A stretch of DNA of 40,409 bases, from the NCBI GenBank assembly GCA_023396625.1, contig JAEWVY010000021.1:1-40409 (forward strand), read 5' to 3'. How positions within the stretch are numbered: position 1 is the first letter of the stretch; the number at the start of each line of letters is the position of its first letter. The DNA is from Pseudomonadota bacterium (lineage in GTDB: Bacteria; Pseudomonadota; Gammaproteobacteria; Burkholderiales; Burkholderiaceae_C). The position numbers and the translations under genes were made by a program. Below the pieces are notes generated by a model. That model was not told the origin of the DNA and made no database searches. It saw only the letters and a program-made list of their open reading frames with translations. Positions 8,335-16,299 of this stretch are shown one piece after another.

Positions 8335-9075
8335 ATGACCACACCGTGGCCTTACCCGCGATGGATCGCCCACCGGGGCGCCGGCAAGCTGGCACCCGAG
8401 AACACGCTGGCGGCCTTCCGCCTGGGGGCGCAGCACGGCTACCGCATGTTCGAGTGCGACGCCAAGCTCAGCCGTGATGGCGAGCCGTTCCTGCTGCACG
8501 ATGCCACCCTGGAACGCACGACCAGCGGCGCCGGCCGCGCCAGCGACCTCACCCTGGGTGAACTGGCCCGACTCGACGCAGGCCACTGGCATTCGCGCGC
8601 CTATGCCGGCGAACCGGTGCCCACGCTGGAGAATGTTGCGCGCTTTTGCATCGCCAACGGCCATTTCCTGAACATCGAAATCAAGCCGACGCCCGGCCAG
8701 GAAGAAGAAACCGGCCGCGTGGTCGGCGAAGCCGCCGCCCGCCTGTGGCGCGACCAGGCCGTCCCGCCGCTTTTTTCCTCGTTCCGGCCTGAATCGCTGG
8801 CCGGCGCGCGGGCCACCGCCCCACACGTGCCACGCGGCCTGCTGCTCGACACTTTGTGGGACGGCTGCTTCGACCACGCCCGTGAATTGGGCTGCGTAGC
8901 CATCGTGTGCAACCACGCTCTGTGGGACCGTGCCCTGGTGGCGCGCGTTCAGGGCTGGGGTCTGCGGGCCCTGAGCTACACCGTGAACGACGAATGGGCG
9001 GCGCAGCGCCTCATCGCCCTGGGCACCGACGGTCTCATCACCGACCGCGTGGACCTGTTCAATCCCGCGTCCTGA
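8335..9075 (+). CDS. ugpQ: Glycerophosphodiester phosphodiesterase
   Basis: Hydrolyses glycerophosphodiesters to sn-glycerol-3-phosphate plus an alcohol. 246 residues, the normal length for the cytosolic UgpQ; no signal peptide is seen. The GDPD TIM-barrel signature is clear: HRGAGKLAPENT at 13-24, metal ligands E40 and D42 in FECDAKLS, and catalytic H55 in LLHDATLERTT. NIEIKP lies near residue 120. An AAGGA element about 10 bases before the ATG serves as ribosome binding site. It is the last gene of ugpBAECQ, so imported diesters can be cleaved at once inside the cell. The 102-bp gap before it holds alternative hairpins. Confidence 0.95.
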   Translation: MTTPWPYPRWIAHRGAGKLAPENTLAAFRLGAQHGYRMFECDAKLSRDGEPFLLHDATLERTTSGAGRASDLTLGELARLDAGHWHSRAYAGEPVPTLENVARFCIANGHFLNIEIKPTPGQEEETGRVVGEAAARLWRDQAVPPLFSSFRPESLAGARATAPHVPRGLLLDTLWDGCFDHARELGCVAIVCNHALWDRALVARVQGWGLRALSYTVNDEWAAQRLIALGTDGLITDRVDLFNPAS

Positions 9076-9090
9076 GACCCTGGCATCAAC

Positions 9091-9114
9091 AAAATCCCGG
9101 CCAGCCCGGGTTTT
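9091..9114. terminator. Bidirectional terminator between ugpQ and the convergent amidohydrolase
   Basis: AAAATCCCGG at 9091-9100 faces CCGGGTTTT at 9106-9114, giving a stem of CCCGG/CCGGG plus AAAA/TTTT with one bulged T. The A run on one side and T run on the other let it work for both converging genes (stops at 9075 and 9136). Confidence 0.7.
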
Positions 9115-9135
9115 CGAGGCGACCCGCTCAACGGC

Positions 9136-10032
9136 TCAGGGCCGCGACGCGAGCACGCCGCGCACGTAGGCCGCGATCACGGCCAGCAACTGGTCCAGGT
9201 GAGCGCGCAGCGGCTCGAAGCCCGCGTTGGGCTCGCGTGTATCCTCGTCCATGTAGACAGGGCGGCGGATCTCGACCTGCAGGCTGTGCCGACTCAGGTG
9301 CGGTTGGCCAATGCGGCCGATCAGCTCCACCCCCTTGTAGGGCTCGTTATAGGCCACGCTATAGCCAAAGCCTCGCAGCGTCTCGCCGACAAGTTGGATA
9401 AATTCGGGCGCGCAGGACGTGCCGTCGCAGTCACCCAGCACGAAGTCGGCCAGCGGCGGCGCATCGGCGCGACCCAGGCGCCGGTACACATCGTTGGGCA
9501 TGGAATGCAGGTTCAGGTGCCACACGGCGCCAAAGCCATGCACGCTCGCGTCGATGGCCTGCTGCAGCGCCGCATGGTAGGGCCTCCAGTAGCGCCCAAT
9601 GCGGTGCTGCACCTCGGCCACCGTTCGCCTGCGCGTATATATCGGTGTGGCCACACCGTCGACATTGATGCTCTGCCAGATCAAGCCCAGGCCCTGTCGC
9701 GTTTTCACGCCCGGTGACAGCGGCACGGGCCACGCGCCGTCGATCTGCGCGGGGTCCAGGTCGGTGTCGCTGCGGTTCACATCGATGTAGGTACGCGGAA
9801 ACGTGGCCGCCAGCAGCGTGGCGCCGTGCGCGGGCGCCGTGTGCCACAGCGTGTGTACGTGCGTATCCTCGCCCCGGCGCAGCAGCGCCATGGGCACGGC
9901 GTGACCGAAGTCCTCGGGGTATGCCGTGCCACTGTGCGGCGAGTCGCACACCAGCGGCAGGGCGGGCACGGTGGGCGACCGCACCTCGACCGGGGTGTCC
10001 GGCCGGGGACGCAGGAAGTCGGGCAACGGCAT
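9136..10032 (-). CDS. N-formylglutamate amidohydrolase family protein
   Basis: Member of the zinc-dependent N-formylglutamate amidohydrolase family, which in histidine degradation releases formate and glutamate from N-formylglutamate. 298 residues from the ATG at 10032; a TTG one codon upstream is possible. Recognisable parts are CDSPHSGTAYP near residue 28, the DVNR segment, and HLNLHSMPNDVYR, which likely carries metal ligands. The start codon overlaps the stop of the Bug gene (TGATG), so the two are translationally coupled. No other hut genes are nearby, so the true substrate could be another N-acyl or formyl amino acid. The family call is firm and the substrate is not. Confidence 0.85.
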   Translation of the reverse strand: MPLPDFLRPRPDTPVEVRSPTVPALPLVCDSPHSGTAYPEDFGHAVPMALLRRGEDTHVHTLWHTAPAHGATLLAATFPRTYIDVNRSDTDLDPAQIDGAWPVPLSPGVKTRQGLGLIWQSINVDGVATPIYTRRRTVAEVQHRIGRYWRPYHAALQQAIDASVHGFGAVWHLNLHSMPNDVYRRLGRADAPPLADFVLGDCDGTSCAPEFIQLVGETLRGFGYSVAYNEPYKGVELIGRIGQPHLSRHSLQVEIRRPVYMDEDTREPNAGFEPLRAHLDQLLAVIAAYVRGVLASRP

Positions 10033-11018
10033 CAATCGAGGCGGATGTTGGCGCGCTTGGCCACGGCCGTGTAGCGGTCGATGGCAGCCTGGATCTGTTT
10101 GCCGAACTGCTCGGGCGTGTTGCCCATGGATTCGCCCGAGATGCTCTTCTGCTTCTCGAGGTAGTCCGGCAGGGCCATGGCCTTGTGCGCAGCGGCGTTG
10201 AGCTTGGCGATCACTTCCTTGGACGTGCCTGCAGGTGCCACCAGGCCGAACCAGCCGCCATCGCCCATGCCGGGGTAGCCCAGCTCGGTGTAGGTGGGCA
10301 CGTCGGGCAGCACCTCGCTGCGCTTGAGCGCCAGCACGGCCAGCGGGCGCAGCCTGCCGCTCTTGATGTGCGGCAGCGTCGAGGGCAGGTTGTCCGTCAT
10401 CGCGTTGACCTGGCCCGCCAGCGCGTCGTTGATGGCCTGGCCCGCGCCCTTGTAGGGAACGTGCAGCAGGTCGATGCCGGCCAGGTTCATGAAGTTTTCG
10501 ATGTTGGCGTGGCCCAAAGACCCCGTGCCCGGCGAGGCGAAGGTGTACTTGCCGGGATGGGCTTTGGCCAGCGCGATGAATTCCTTCATCGTTTTGGCCG
10601 GCACGCTGTTGTGCACCACGAACACGCTGGGCACGCTCATCACGTTGGTGATAGGCGCGAAGTTCTTGACCGGGTCGTAGGGCAGTTTGGAGAAGATGGC
10701 CGGGTTGGCGCCGTGCGTGCTCACCGTGGCCATGCCGATGGTGTAGCCGTCCGGCACGGCCTTGGCGATGGCGTCCGCGCCGATCGAGCCGCCGGCACCG
10801 GCCTTGTTGTCCACCACCACGGCCTTGCCGAGGATCTGGCTCATCTTCTCGGCCAGCAGGCGGGCCACCAAGTCAGTGGAGCCCCCCGCGCCAAACGGCA
10901 CAATGAGCTTGATGGGTCGGTTCGGGTAGTCGTCGCCCTGGGCATGGGCCAGGGGTGCGAGCACGGCGGCAGCCGCGCAGGCCGCCAGGGTGGACAACAG
11001 GGTACGGCGCAATGCCAT
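10032..11018 (-). CDS. Bug/TctC family tripartite tricarboxylate transporter substrate-binding protein
   Basis: Periplasmic binding protein of the Bug family, which is hugely expanded in Burkholderiales. 328 residues from the ATG at 11018, preceded by AGAGGA at a good distance; the frame is open for 40 more codons but without a signal peptide. The N terminus MALRRTLLSTLAACAAAAVLAPLAHAQ is a Sec signal peptide. Hallmarks of the family follow: YPNRPIKLIVPFGAGGSTDLVARLL, VDNKAGAGGSIGAD and HVPYKGAGQA. No TctA/TctB membrane subunits are in the window, so this is an orphan Bug protein. Coupling to the downstream amidohydrolase hints at a ligand such as a formyl or acyl amino acid or dicarboxylate; that is inference. 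Confidence 0.93.
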   Translation of the reverse strand: MALRRTLLSTLAACAAAAVLAPLAHAQGDDYPNRPIKLIVPFGAGGSTDLVARLLAEKMSQILGKAVVVDNKAGAGGSIGADAIAKAVPDGYTIGMATVSTHGANPAIFSKLPYDPVKNFAPITNVMSVPSVFVVHNSVPAKTMKEFIALAKAHPGKYTFASPGTGSLGHANIENFMNLAGIDLLHVPYKGAGQAINDALAGQVNAMTDNLPSTLPHIKSGRLRPLAVLALKRSEVLPDVPTYTELGYPGMGDGGWFGLVAPAGTSKEVIAKLNAAAHKAMALPDYLEKQKSISGESMGNTPEQFGKQIQAAIDRYTAVAKRANIRLD

Positions 11019-11126
11019 GGTGAGGTTCCTCTGGAGCGTGGATGGATGCCGCATTCTGGACACCGCCGTCAGGCGCGAAAAGCGACAAAATGGCACCGAT
11101 ACATTACCAACGCTCATACATCCCCC
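11019..11126. promoter_or_regulatory. Divergent Bug/LysR promoter region
   Basis: This 108-bp gap separates the Bug gene (-) from the LysR gene (+), the usual place for a LysR operator. A -10-like TACATT lies near 11100 on the plus strand. The hexamer ATACAT occurs at about 11099 and again 17 bp later. No convincing T-N11-A palindrome was seen, so the operator is not placed exactly. Confidence 0.4.
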
Positions 11127-12056
11127 ATGCGCATGCACTCGCCCTCGCTATCGGAACTGCACGCCTTCGCCGCCGCGGCGCGGCTGGACAGCTTCTCACA
11201 AGCGGCCGAGGAGCTGAACGTGACCCAAGGCGCCATCAGCCGGGCCATCGCACGGCTGGAAGACCACCTGGGCCTGGCCCTGTTCACGCGCGAGGGGCGG
11301 CGCAGCGTGCTCACACGCGCGGGCAGCGACTACCTGGACACCGTCGGCCCCTCGATCGCCGCCATCGAGTCGGCCACGCGCGCCGTGCGCATGCGCCGCG
11401 CGGGGCGACAGCTGCGCGTATCGGTCACGCCCACGCTGTTCAGCCACTGGCTCATTCCGCGCCTGCCGGACTTCAGCGCGCGCCACCCGGACATCACGCT
11501 CTCGTTCGCGCCCTATCGGCGCGACGACCCCCTGACAGCCTCCGAGATCGACGCCTGGGTGCGCATTGGCACGGGCGACTGGCCCGCCGCCAGCATCGCG
11601 GCCGACTACATCGTGGGACGCGAACTGGTGCCCATCTGCCACCCGGCGGACCTGCAAGGCCCCGGCGCCATCCGCACCCCGCAGGATCTGCTCGCGCGGC
11701 CGCTACTGGCGCACACCAACTACCCAGGCAACTGGGCGGCCTGGTTCAGCGGCGTGAACTGCGCGCACCCGTCCATCGTCCCCGCGGCCGACTTCGAGCA
11801 GGTGGCGATGCTCGTGCAGGCCGTGATCGCCGGACTCGGCGTGGCCGTGGTGCAGCGCTGCCTAGTGGAAGAGGATCTCGCGGCCAGGCGCATCGCCATC
11901 CCGATCGACCGGCCGGTGGCGCTCGACCGAGGCTACTACCTGTGCCGCCCCGCGCAGCGGCCGGCTAACGGCGCGCTCGACACATTCCGCGCCTGGCTGC
12001 TTGGCCAGGCGGGGAGCCAGAACCATCAACGCCAGCCGCGCAGCAGCACCCATTGA
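11127..12056 (+). CDS. LysR family transcriptional regulator (GcvA-like)
   Basis: DNA-binding regulator of 309 residues. The N-terminal winged helix-turn-helix spans about residues 5-62 (LSELHAFAAAARLDSFSQAAEELNVTQGAISRAI and then LGLALFTREGR). An effector-binding domain follows, with the GcvA-like segments RVSVTPTLFSHWLIPRL and WVRIGTGDW. It is transcribed away from the Bug-amidohydrolase pair and probably controls it. The start is the first of two close ATGs (11127 and 11133); no strong ribosome binding site is visible. The C-terminal tail (GSQNHQRQPRSSTH) looks non-domain and overlaps the convergent small membrane gene by 31 bp. Confidence 0.92.
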   Translation: MRMHSPSLSELHAFAAAARLDSFSQAAEELNVTQGAISRAIARLEDHLGLALFTREGRRSVLTRAGSDYLDTVGPSIAAIESATRAVRMRRAGRQLRVSVTPTLFSHWLIPRLPDFSARHPDITLSFAPYRRDDPLTASEIDAWVRIGTGDWPAASIAADYIVGRELVPICHPADLQGPGAIRTPQDLLARPLLAHTNYPGNWAAWFSGVNCAHPSIVPAADFEQVAMLVQAVIAGLGVAVVQRCLVEEDLAARRIAIPIDRPVALDRGYYLCRPAQRPANGALDTFRAWLLGQAGSQNHQRQPRSSTH

Positions 12057-12301
12057 CTCGTGGCACACGCCACGACGAGGGCGACATAGGTGAGCATTCG
12101 CCCGTCGCGCCCCAGCAGCACCAGACCCGCCGCCAGCACCAGGCACCCCACCACGAAATTGATAGCAAACTGTGTCCGCCAGCTGCTGGCCACGGCTGTT
12201 TTTTTCAGGAAAATCCGCCCTCCTCCAGTCAGCAGCAGCGCCACGAACAAGGCCGGGGCCACGAAATTCAGCAGATGATTCAGCCCGTCAAGCAAACCCA
12301 T
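12026..12301 (-). CDS. Small hydrophobic membrane protein, function unknown
   Basis: 91 residues from the ATG at 12301; a TTG at 12307 would add two. Three hydrophobic stretches are visible: LNFVAPALFVALLL, AINFVVGCLVLAAGLVLL and MLTYVALVVACATSQWVLL, which suggests a three-segment inner-membrane protein with short basic loops. I do not recognise a characterised family. It lies divergent from hemA and converges on the LysR gene, overlapping its last codons by 31 bp. The middle of the gene (12155-12216) resembles the local repeat family, so part of the protein may derive from a repeat. It could be a real conserved small protein or a partly repeat-derived frame. Confidence 0.6.
   Translation of the reverse strand: MGLLDGLNHLLNFVAPALFVALLLTGGGRIFLKKTAVASSWRTQFAINFVVGCLVLAAGLVLLGRDGRMLTYVALVVACATSQWVLLRGWR
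12155..12216 (-). repeat. Short dispersed repeat, copy A (diverged)
   Basis: Read on the minus strand, the stretch starts GGATTTTCCTGAAAA and ends GGACACAGTTTGCTATCAA. This matches copy C (14862-14918), which starts GGATTTGAAAGAAAA and ends GGACATAGTTTGCTATGAA. The last 16 to 18 bases agree at all but one or two positions. It lies within the small membrane protein gene. Membership is by eye. Confidence 0.5.
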
Positions 12302-12358
12302 AAACAATGCCCGTCTAGTCCCGCGCGCGCCTCGTCAACCCGAGGTGGAGACAAATTT

Positions 12359-12364
12359 TATAAT
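12359..12364 (+). promoter_or_regulatory. -10 element of hemA (possibly leaderless transcript)
   Basis: A perfect TATAAT at 12359-12364 ends seven bases before the hemA ATG. A start site at the usual distance would fall at about 12371, so the mRNA would begin at or next to the start codon. No good -35 hexamer is seen 17 bases upstream; a small CCTCG/CGAGG hairpin lies there (12330-12345). Confidence 0.55.
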
Positions 12365-12371
12365 CGCCCCC

Positions 12372-13655
12372 ATGGCAGTCTGGGCCCTGGGCATCAACCA
12401 CACGACCGCGCCGCTGGATCTGCGTGGCCGTTTCGCGTTCGCGCTCGACCAGATCCAGCCCACGCTGCAAGGGCTGCGGCACTCGTTTTCGCGCCATCCC
12501 GAAGCCGCCATTCTCTCCACCTGCAATCGCACTGAAATCTATTGCGCCAGCGAGGCCCCGCAGCTTGACCACGCGCTGCAATGGCTGGCCGGCACCGGGG
12601 GCGTGAGCCCGGAGGCCCTGCGCTCGCATGTCTACACCCTCGAGGATGCACACGCGGCACGCCACGCCTTCCGCGTCGCCAGCGGCCTGGATTCCATGGT
12701 CCTGGGCGAACCGCAGATCCTGGGCCAGCTGAAGAGCGCCGTGCGCGCCGCCGAGGACGCCGGCGCGCTGGGCGCCACACTCAACCAGTTGTTCCAGCGC
12801 AGCTTCTCGGTCGCCAAAGAAGTGCGCACCACCACCGAAATCGGCGCGCACTCCATCAGCATGGCCGCCGCCGCGGTCCGCCTGGCCGGCCAGCTGTTCG
12901 AAGACCTGAGCGAAGTCAAGGTGCTGTTCGTCGGCGCCGGCGAGATGATCGAACTCGCCGCGACGCATTTCGCCGCGCGCGGTCCCAAGGCCATCGCCAT
13001 CGCCAACCGGACGCTGGATCGGGGCGAACGGCTGGCCTCCCGTTTTGGCGGCGAAGTCATGCGCCTGGCCGACCTGCCCGACCGGCTGCACGAATTCGAC
13101 GCCGTGGTCAGCTGCACCGCCAGCACGCTGCCCATCATCGGCCTGGGTGCCGTGGAGCGGGCACTGAAAAAGCGCCGCCATCGGCCCATCTTCATGGTGG
13201 ACCTCGCGGTGCCCCGCGACATCGAACCCGAGGTCAAGGCCCTGGACGACGTCTACCTCTACACCGTGGACGACCTCTCCAGCGTGGTCCAGACCGCGCA
13301 GGCCAGCCGCCAGGCCGCCGTGGCGCAGGCCGAAGCCATCATCGATGCCGGTGTCCAGAGCTTCATGCACTGGATGGTGCAGCGCGACCCACACACCGGC
13401 GTGGTGCCGCTGATCCGGCAGCTCCACGCGCAGGCCGACACCTGGCGCGCCGCCGAACTGGCGCGCGCGCGTCGTCTGCTGGCCCGCGGCGAAGACGTGG
13501 ATGCCGTGCTCGAGGCCCTGTCGCGCGGATTGACGCAGAAAATGCTGCACGGCGCCATGGCCGAACTGCACGCGGCGGATCCCGCGCAAAGCGAGCAGAC
13601 CACCCGCACCATCGCCAGGCTGTTTCTCCGTTCACACGATAAAAACGCCATTTAG
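12372..13655 (+). CDS. hemA: Glutamyl-tRNA reductase
   Basis: Reduces glutamyl-tRNA(Glu) to glutamate-1-semialdehyde with NADPH, the first committed step of C5-pathway tetrapyrrole synthesis. 427 residues, normal. The catalytic cysteine is C51 in STCNRTEIY, the N-terminal motif GINHTTAPL is at 7-15, and GLDSMVLGEPQILGQ follows near residue 107. The NADPH domain carries VLFVGAGEM near residue 190. The frame is open 27 bases upstream, but the ATG at 12372 begins the family sequence (MAVWALGINH). That ATG lies directly after a TATAAT box. The final codons run into repeat copy B. It is first in hemA-prfA-prmC. Confidence 0.96.
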   Translation: MAVWALGINHTTAPLDLRGRFAFALDQIQPTLQGLRHSFSRHPEAAILSTCNRTEIYCASEAPQLDHALQWLAGTGGVSPEALRSHVYTLEDAHAARHAFRVASGLDSMVLGEPQILGQLKSAVRAAEDAGALGATLNQLFQRSFSVAKEVRTTTEIGAHSISMAAAAVRLAGQLFEDLSEVKVLFVGAGEMIELAATHFAARGPKAIAIANRTLDRGERLASRFGGEVMRLADLPDRLHEFDAVVSCTASTLPIIGLGAVERALKKRRHRPIFMVDLAVPRDIEPEVKALDDVYLYTVDDLSSVVQTAQASRQAAVAQAEAIIDAGVQSFMHWMVQRDPHTGVVPLIRQLHAQADTWRAAELARARRLLARGEDVDAVLEALSRGLTQKMLHGAMAELHAADPAQSEQTTRTIARLFLRSHDKNAI

Positions 13656-13695
13656 CCAGCGTCACGTGGACGCTATCAGCTACATTGTTTGTAGC
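13641..13695 (+). repeat. Short dispersed repeat, copy B
   Basis: The core CCAGCGTC at 13656-13663 is followed by ACGTGGACGCT and an inverted repeat, GCTACA at 13679-13684 and TGTAGC at 13690-13695 with a 5-base loop. The same order (AAAACGCC-like, CCAGCGTC, TGG, then a GCTA/TAGC hairpin) appears in copies C and D. It covers the hemA stop and the start of the hemA-prfA gap. A -10-like TACATT lies at 13681. Confidence 0.7.
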
Positions 13696-13722
13696 ACCTA
13701 CCCCCTCTTCCCACGCCACGGC

Positions 13723-14847
<1,125 letters not shown>

Positions 14848-14861
14848 GCCGGGACGAGCCA

Positions 14862-14918
14862 GGATTTGAAAGAAAACGCGCCTTTCCCAGCGTCAAATGG
14901 ACATAGTTTGCTATGAAA
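14862..14918 (+). repeat. Short dispersed repeat, copy C
   Basis: The copy starts GGATTTGAAAGAAAACGC at 14862, has the core CCAGCGTC at 14887-14894 and AAATGG, and ends in a small hairpin, CATAG-TTTG-CTATG. The ATG of prmC (14913) lies inside that hairpin's right arm, so the repeat supplies the start codon. It fills nearly the whole prfA-prmC gap. Confidence 0.7.
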
Positions 14919-15797
14919 CCAGGACTTGATGCCTCGGAACAGGGCCTGCCGGGCACCCTGGCACAGGCCCTCGCCCAGGCGCAGGCCCGGGGGTTGGCGC
15001 CGCTCGACGCCCAGATGCTGCTGCTGCACGCGCTCGGCCGCTCGCCCCACGACCGCGCCTGGCTGGTCGCCCACGGCCACGACGCACTGGCATCCGAGAC
15101 GACGCGGACCTATGGCGCCCTGGCCGCGCGCCGCGCCGCCGGCGAACCGCTGGCCTACCTCACCGGCGTCCGCGAATTCTTCGGCCTGCCCCTGCAAGTG
15201 GACGCGCGCGTGCTCGACCCGCGGCCCGACACCGAAACCCTGGTCGACTGGGCGCTCGCGGCGCTGCCCGCGCCGTCGCCACACACTCCGGCACCGCGGG
15301 TGCTGGACCTGGGCACCGGCAGCGGCGCCATCGCCCTGGCCCTGGCCCATGCGCGGCCGGACCTGCACGTCACGGCCGTGGACCGCAGCGGCGACGCCCT
15401 GGACGTGGCCCGCAGCAATGCCCGCCGCCTCGGCCTGCCGGTCGCGTTCGTGCAAGGTTCATGGTTCGACCCCGTCGCCGGGCGTTTCGACCTGATCGTC
15501 TCGAACCCACCCTACATCCCCGCCGCCGACCCGCATCTGGCGGCCCTCACCCACGAACCGCGCTCGGCCCTGGCCAGTGGCGCCGACGGGCTGGACGACA
15601 TCCGCCGCATCGTGGCCCAGGCACCGGCTCATCTGGCCCTGGGCGGCTGGCTGCTGCTGGAACACGGCTGGGACCAGGCCGACGCCGTGCGCACACTGCT
15701 GACACAGGCCGGCCTGGGCGAGGTGCACAGCCGCCCTGACCTGGCCGGCATCGCGCGCTGCACGGGCGGGCAATGGCCCGGCACCGGCCCTGCCTGA
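14913..15797 (+). CDS. prmC: Peptide chain release factor N5-glutamine methyltransferase
   Basis: Methylates the GGQ glutamine of release factors 1 and 2 using S-adenosylmethionine. 294 residues, the usual size. An N-terminal helical domain (about 1-90) carries the substrate contact region and GEPLAYLTGVREFFGLPLQVD. The methyltransferase core begins with VLDLGTGSGAIALALA near residue 130, and the catalytic NPPY is at about 198-201 (VSNPPYIP). Its substrate RF1 is encoded just upstream, a conserved pairing. The ATG is inside repeat copy C and has no obvious Shine-Dalgarno. Confidence 0.96.
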   Translation: MKPGLDASEQGLPGTLAQALAQAQARGLAPLDAQMLLLHALGRSPHDRAWLVAHGHDALASETTRTYGALAARRAAGEPLAYLTGVREFFGLPLQVDARVLDPRPDTETLVDWALAALPAPSPHTPAPRVLDLGTGSGAIALALAHARPDLHVTAVDRSGDALDVARSNARRLGLPVAFVQGSWFDPVAGRFDLIVSNPPYIPAADPHLAALTHEPRSALASGADGLDDIRRIVAQAPAHLALGGWLLLEHGWDQADAVRTLLTQAGLGEVHSRPDLAGIARCTGGQWPGTGPA

Positions 15798-15893
15798 CCC
15801 CAAAGACCCCTGCCAGCGTCGACAGTGCCGACAGTGAAATAATCTCCGCCATCGCCGCTCGCTTGAACGCGGCCCCCATTTCAGGAGTACCCC

Positions 15894-16223
15894 ATGAGCG
15901 ACAACACCCAGCAACGCATCGACAACCTGGTGAAATCCAGCGAAATCGTGCTCTTCATGAAGGGCAGCGCCAGCTTCCCCATGTGCGGCTTTTCCGGCCG
16001 CGCGATCCAGATCCTCAAGGCCTGCGGCGTGGACCCGAAACAGGTGACCACCGTCAACGTGCTCGACGACGACGCCATCCGCCAGGGCATCAAGGAATAC
16101 AGCCACTGGCCCACGATTCCGCAGCTCTACGTGAAAGGTGAATTCATCGGTGGCTCGGACATCATGATGGAAATGTACGAGTCGGGCGAACTGCAGCAGG
16201 TGCTGGGCCAGCCGGCCGCCTGA
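15894..16223 (+). CDS. grxD: Monothiol glutaredoxin, Grx4 family
   Basis: Small cytosolic protein that binds and transfers a 2Fe-2S cluster with glutathione, working with BolA-like proteins in iron homeostasis. 109 residues, typical. The monothiol active site CGFS is at 31-34 (FPMCGFSGRAI), preceded by the conserved VLFMKG. WPTIPQLYV and GGSDI(M)ME complete the fold. A TCAGGAG ribosome binding site precedes the ATG. The 96-bp gap after prmC contains a tandem GACAGTG repeat (15820-15836) and an A/T-rich AAATAAT that may be a promoter. Confidence 0.95.
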   Translation: MSDNTQQRIDNLVKSSEIVLFMKGSASFPMCGFSGRAIQILKACGVDPKQVTTVNVLDDDAIRQGIKEYSHWPTIPQLYVKGEFIGGSDIMMEMYESGELQQVLGQPAA

Positions 16224-16299
16224 CCTGCGCGGCCGCGGCCCTGGAGCCCGTGGCCGTGCGGGCGAACGCGCCTCCCGGCGCCACTACACTTGGACAGTG

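Noticed and set aside
4001..8916. Long open frames on the minus strand opposite ugpBAEC and ugpQ
   Set aside because: High-GC codon bias leaves the antisense frame open. The translations are His/Arg/Gly-rich, have no domains, and the plus-strand genes are unambiguous.
9136..10032. Part of a histidine utilisation operon
   Set aside because: No hutH, hutU, hutI or HutC regulator gene is nearby, so only the family name is kept.
15813..15836. CCAGCGTC followed by tandem GACAGTG in the prmC-grxD gap, as a sixth repeat copy
   Set aside because: Only the 8-base core matches. The TGG and GCTA/TAGC hairpin parts are absent.
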